Assembly (NCBI GenBank): GCA_003556865.1
Contig: PWQF01000089.1
Coordinates: 1 to 8,125, forward strand
Length of the DNA: 8,125 nt
Source of the DNA: Elusimicrobiota bacterium
GTDB taxonomy: Bacteria > CG03 > SLGR01 > PWQF01
Reading direction: 5' to 3'
Position numbers and translations under genes: made by a program
The notes under the pieces: model-generated
The model's database searches: none
Told to the model about the DNA's origin: nothing
Seen by the model: the letters and a program-made list of their open reading frames with translations, nothing else
In this document: positions 6,013-8,125 of the stretch, piece after piece
Layout: the number at the start of each line of letters is the position of its first letter
Numbering within the stretch: position 1 is the first letter of the stretch

Positions 6013-6957
6013 TCAGGGCACTATATGCGTTCCCTCCTTCTTTTTTAAAGCCGGGCAGATTTTCCCGGGGGAAGTTATTATAACTCTTTTGCCGCCTCTC
6101 TCAAGGTATTGGAGTGCAGCTTTAATCTTAGGAAGCATACTTCCCGGAGGAAAATGTCCCTCTTTTAAATATTTTCTTAACTGGTCAGATTTAACTCTGC
6201 CCAGTTTTCTTTCATCTTTTTTGCCGAAATTAAGATACACTCCATCTACTGCAGTTGAAATAAGAAATAGGTCCGCATTCAAGTTATGAGCTAAAAGTGC
6301 AGAAGAAAGGTCCTTATCCACCACTGCTTCCACTCCGGCAATAATACCGTTTTTCTTTTTATAAACAGGTATTCCCCCGCCTCCGCCCGCTATTACAAAA
6401 AAACCCTCCTTAATCAGGCTTTCAATTGCTTTCTGCTCAAGAATTTCCCTGGGAAAGGGGGAGGGAACAACCCTGCGCCATCCTCTGCCGGGTTCATTTA
6501 CCACATCCCAGTTCTCTATATTTTTTTTCATCATTGCTTCTTTTTTTTCCATAAAAGGCCCTATGGGCTTTGAGGGATTTTTAAATGCAGGATCATTGAT
6601 ATCAACTAAAACCCTTGTAACTACCGTCAGTGATTCCTTCTTTATTTTTCTTAAATTAAATTCATTTTTAAGTGTCTGCTGAAATATATAACCTATTGCC
6701 CCCTGTGAGTCAGCAACACAGAAATCAAGTGGTACCTTATGAAGCCCGCACTGCCTGTGGGCAATTTCAGACCTTAAAAGAATAAACCCGACCTGTGGGC
6801 CGTTACCGTGAGTTATTACTATATTCCACCCCTCCTCTATCATATCGGCTATACTTCTCACATTTCTTACTACAGAACTGTACTGCTGGGGAACCGTTTG
6901 GCTATTCTTATCTTTTGCCAGAAAATTGCCTCCCACTGCTACTACAGCTGTAGGCAT
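6013..6957 (-). CDS. arcC: carbamate kinase
   Basis: A 314-residue cytoplasmic kinase of normal length that transfers phosphate from carbamoyl phosphate to ADP, yielding ATP and carbamate (then ammonia and CO2). Motifs: VAVGGN (7-11; family ALGGN), THGNGPQVG (49-57), DFCVADSQGAIGY (78-90), KPIGPF (130-135), VPSPFPREI (164-172), AGGGGGIPV (190-198), VVDKDLSSALLA (212-223) with conserved Asp-Lys, and PPGSMLPKIKAA (270-281; family GSMGPK). The ATG has AAGG six bases upstream and follows a 51-base gap, the largest in the window, which could allow independent expression. It is the energy-conserving end of a transcarbamylase pathway, fitting the two transcarbamylase-fold neighbours. Confidence 0.95.
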   Translation of the reverse strand: MPTAVVAVGGNFLAKDKNSQTVPQQYSSVVRNVRSIADMIEEGWNIVITHGNGPQVGFILLRSEIAHRQCGLHKVPLDFCVADSQGAIGYIFQQTLKNEFNLRKIKKESLTVVTRVLVDINDPAFKNPSKPIGPFMEKKEAMMKKNIENWDVVNEPGRGWRRVVPSPFPREILEQKAIESLIKEGFFVIAGGGGGIPVYKKKNGIIAGVEAVVDKDLSSALLAHNLNADLFLISTAVDGVYLNFGKKDERKLGRVKSDQLRKYLKEGHFPPGSMLPKIKAALQYLERGGKRVIITSPGKICPALKKKEGTHIVP

Positions 6958-7008
6958 ATTAACCTTTTTCTTTTCTGATGGTTTTAAAGTTAAAGAATCC
7001 CATCAAAT
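6958..7008 (-). other. 51-base intergenic spacer with a weak inverted repeat
   Basis: This is the longest non-coding gap in the window. TGATGG (6976-6981) and CCATCA (7000-7005) form a six-base inverted repeat with an 18-base AT-rich loop. No T-run follows on the minus strand, so it does not look like an intrinsic terminator. I see no convincing promoter. Confidence 0.35.
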
Positions 7009-7968
7009 TCAGTATCCCATGATAAGTGCCATAAGGGCCTTCTGGATATGAAGCCTGTTTTGGATAATATCATAATAAAGAGAATTCTTTTTGCCGCCTG
7101 CTTTATCCGGCCCCGAGTAAAAAACAGTGGAAGATAAACTTATTTTTCCTTCATCTATTTTCCAGTCCTTAAATTCAGAAGCCTTTTTCACTTCATCATT
7201 TAAATTCACCTCTCCTTTTTCATACCGTCCGGGGCGGGCCCAGCTGCCGGCACATACAATATGATTGTCACTGCCAATTTCGGAGAGGTTGCTTTCTTCA
7301 GAAAAAAAAGTCCCTTTTTCTTTGCAGAGCCTCCGAACACTTTTTAAAACCTGTTCATCAGGAGTATATTCCCCGGGACAGGCAAGAGATATATCCATTC
7401 CCATACGGGAAGATAAAAGCATGCTTTCATGTAAAAACCCGGGTGAAAAAACTTCTTTTCCGGGCTGCCATAAATAAGCTATTTTTTTATCTGAAAGGTC
7501 TTTACCTAAATTTTCGCGATAACTCATTATTTCCGCCAGTCCCCGGCAGGGATCAAACTTACCATCGCCCATATTTATAACAGGCACTCTGCTTATATCG
7601 CTGATTTTTCTTAAAATCCTATTCCCTTCCCCCTGGAAATTCAGGTTATCACTTACTGCCCGCACTCCCAGGCCGCAGCCATATCCTTCAATTTTTTTAA
7701 CCAGCTCTTCGGGCGGGGCCAAAGAAGTGTCAACGCACAGGGCATTACCCCCCAGTTCCGATGCCGCAGCCTCAAAAGAGATTTTTGATATAAGAGAGGG
7801 GCTGTAAAGCAGCATAATAAAATTTTTATTTTGAAGGATGCTGTTAAATTCAGGAGAATACCTTTTTTTCTTCATCTCCTCACCCATTTGCAACACCTGC
7901 ATAAGTTGGGATTTATCCCAGTCAATTGTGGTTATAAGGTCCCTGTTTTCAAGAGTAGACTTAATCAT
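7009..7968 (-). CDS. YgeW/ornithine-carbamoyltransferase-fold protein with lost catalytic motifs
   Basis: A 319-residue protein from ATG 7968 (322 from an in-frame TTG at 7977), aligning end to end with aspartate/ornithine carbamoyltransferases. Retained features: ISFEAAASELGG (63-74), an Arg in CGLGVRAVSD equivalent to the carbamoyl-binding Arg, and the C-terminal helix QNRLHIQKALMALI. SWARPG (242-247) resembles the SWAP segment of YgeW-type knotted transcarbamylases more than the OTC SMG loop. Lost or changed: STRT is SLIS (58-61), HPCQ is DPCR (139-142), and the HCLPA region is replaced by TVFYSGPDKAGG (near 281-292). Carbamoyl-phosphate binding as normally done is therefore unlikely; it may be a pseudoenzyme, a regulatory partner of the OTC-like protein encoded downstream, or an enzyme for another substrate. 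ATG lies two bases after the upstream stop with no strong ribosome site. Codon and base use resemble its neighbours, so it is not an obvious decaying pseudogene. Confidence 0.75.
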   Translation of the reverse strand: MIKSTLENRDLITTIDWDKSQLMQVLQMGEEMKKKRYSPEFNSILQNKNFIMLLYSPSLISKISFEAAASELGGNALCVDTSLAPPEELVKKIEGYGCGLGVRAVSDNLNFQGEGNRILRKISDISRVPVINMGDGKFDPCRGLAEIMSYRENLGKDLSDKKIAYLWQPGKEVFSPGFLHESMLLSSRMGMDISLACPGEYTPDEQVLKSVRRLCKEKGTFFSEESNLSEIGSDNHIVCAGSWARPGRYEKGEVNLNDEVKKASEFKDWKIDEGKISLSSTVFYSGPDKAGGKKNSLYYDIIQNRLHIQKALMALIMGY

Positions 7969-7969
7969 T

Positions 7970-8125
7970 TTAATCAACCATTAATTCAAAAGCCGTGGAA
8001 TAATCAATATTTTCCCACCAGTTCCTCACTCCGGCCCTCAGACGGTAATTGCCTGGCTCAAGTTCCGAATAATTGAATAGTAAATTAAAGGGGGGGGATA
8101 AAACCTCTCGGCCCTTTTTTTTCCA
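7970..8125 (-). CDS. C-terminal end of an unrecognised protein (cut by window edge)
   Basis: An open frame enters from the right edge and ends with TAA at 7970-7972, giving the last 51 residues (start WKKKGREVLSPPF, end STAFELMVD). The segment LEPGNYRLRAGVRNWWENIDYS resembles the final strands of an immunoglobulin-like or other beta-sandwich domain (x-L-x-P-G-x-Y-x-L-x-V), often seen in extracytoplasmic proteins. No family can be named. The reading is supported by tight packing against the next start (one base to ATG 7968) and by protein-like composition. The A8 and C8 runs near 8089-8121 are within the frame. Confidence 0.6.
   Translation of the reverse strand, partial: WKKKGREVLSPPFNLLFNYSELEPGNYRLRAGVRNWWENIDYSTAFELMVD

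Noticed and set aside
6976..7005. Inverted repeat TGATGG/CCATCA as a transcription terminator
   Set aside because: The stem is only six base pairs with an 18-base loop, and no T-run follows on the transcribed strand.
8089..8121. A8 and C8 homopolymer runs as a phase-variation switch
   Set aside because: The frame is open through both runs and only the C-terminus of the gene is visible; similar A/T runs are common across the window, so there is no specific evidence of switching.
1..8125. CRISPR arrays, insertion sequences, tRNA or rRNA genes
   Set aside because: No regularly spaced repeats, transposase-like frames, terminal inverted repeats or RNA-gene signatures were seen; the window is almost entirely coding.

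Overview
All genes in this window lie on the minus strand and are packed almost without gaps, so the whole stretch reads as part of one long operon (or two) running from position 8125 towards position 1, cut at both edges. The DNA is moderately AT-rich. One gene encodes a secreted protein whose C-terminus ends in an aromatic residue like an outer-membrane beta-barrel, so the host probably has two membranes. Together with Clostridia-like enzyme types, TTG starts and the Rnf gene order, this suggests an anaerobic fermenter, perhaps a diderm Firmicute such as a Halanaerobiales-type organism. That placement is inference; no marker gene is present.

Upstream half (8125 to about 3910): the C-terminal end of an unrecognised protein; a divergent YgeW/ornithine-transcarbamylase-fold protein that has lost most catalytic motifs; carbamate kinase (arcC); a threonine-synthase-like PLP enzyme; and an ornithine carbamoyltransferase with the main motifs intact. 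Transcarbamylase plus carbamate kinase is the classic route for making ATP from citrulline or another ureido compound through carbamoyl phosphate. A PLP lyase beside it suggests the amino-acid product is degraded further. No arginine deiminase is visible.

Middle (3913 to 2338): the putative outer-membrane barrel and a class IV-like histone-deacetylase/AcuC-family amidohydrolase with its zinc and catalytic residues intact. Both use TTG starts.

Downstream half (2341 to 1): four genes in the order rnfC-rnfD-rnfG-(rnfE/A), matching a canonical Rnf (ferredoxin:NAD+ oxidoreductase) operon. The proteins are shortened and lack cofactor motifs. RnfC keeps two [4Fe-4S] motifs but lacks the glycine-rich NADH/FMN loop and the N-terminal barrel domain. 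RnfD lacks the segment carrying covalent FMN. RnfG has TRAS in place of S/T-G-A-T. The RnfE/A-like fragment lacks the cysteine of the LGLCP motif. This looks like a derived, possibly NAD- and flavin-independent Rnf-type membrane complex, tied by operon context to carbamoyl-phosphate/amino-acid fermentation. It is the most interesting content of the window.
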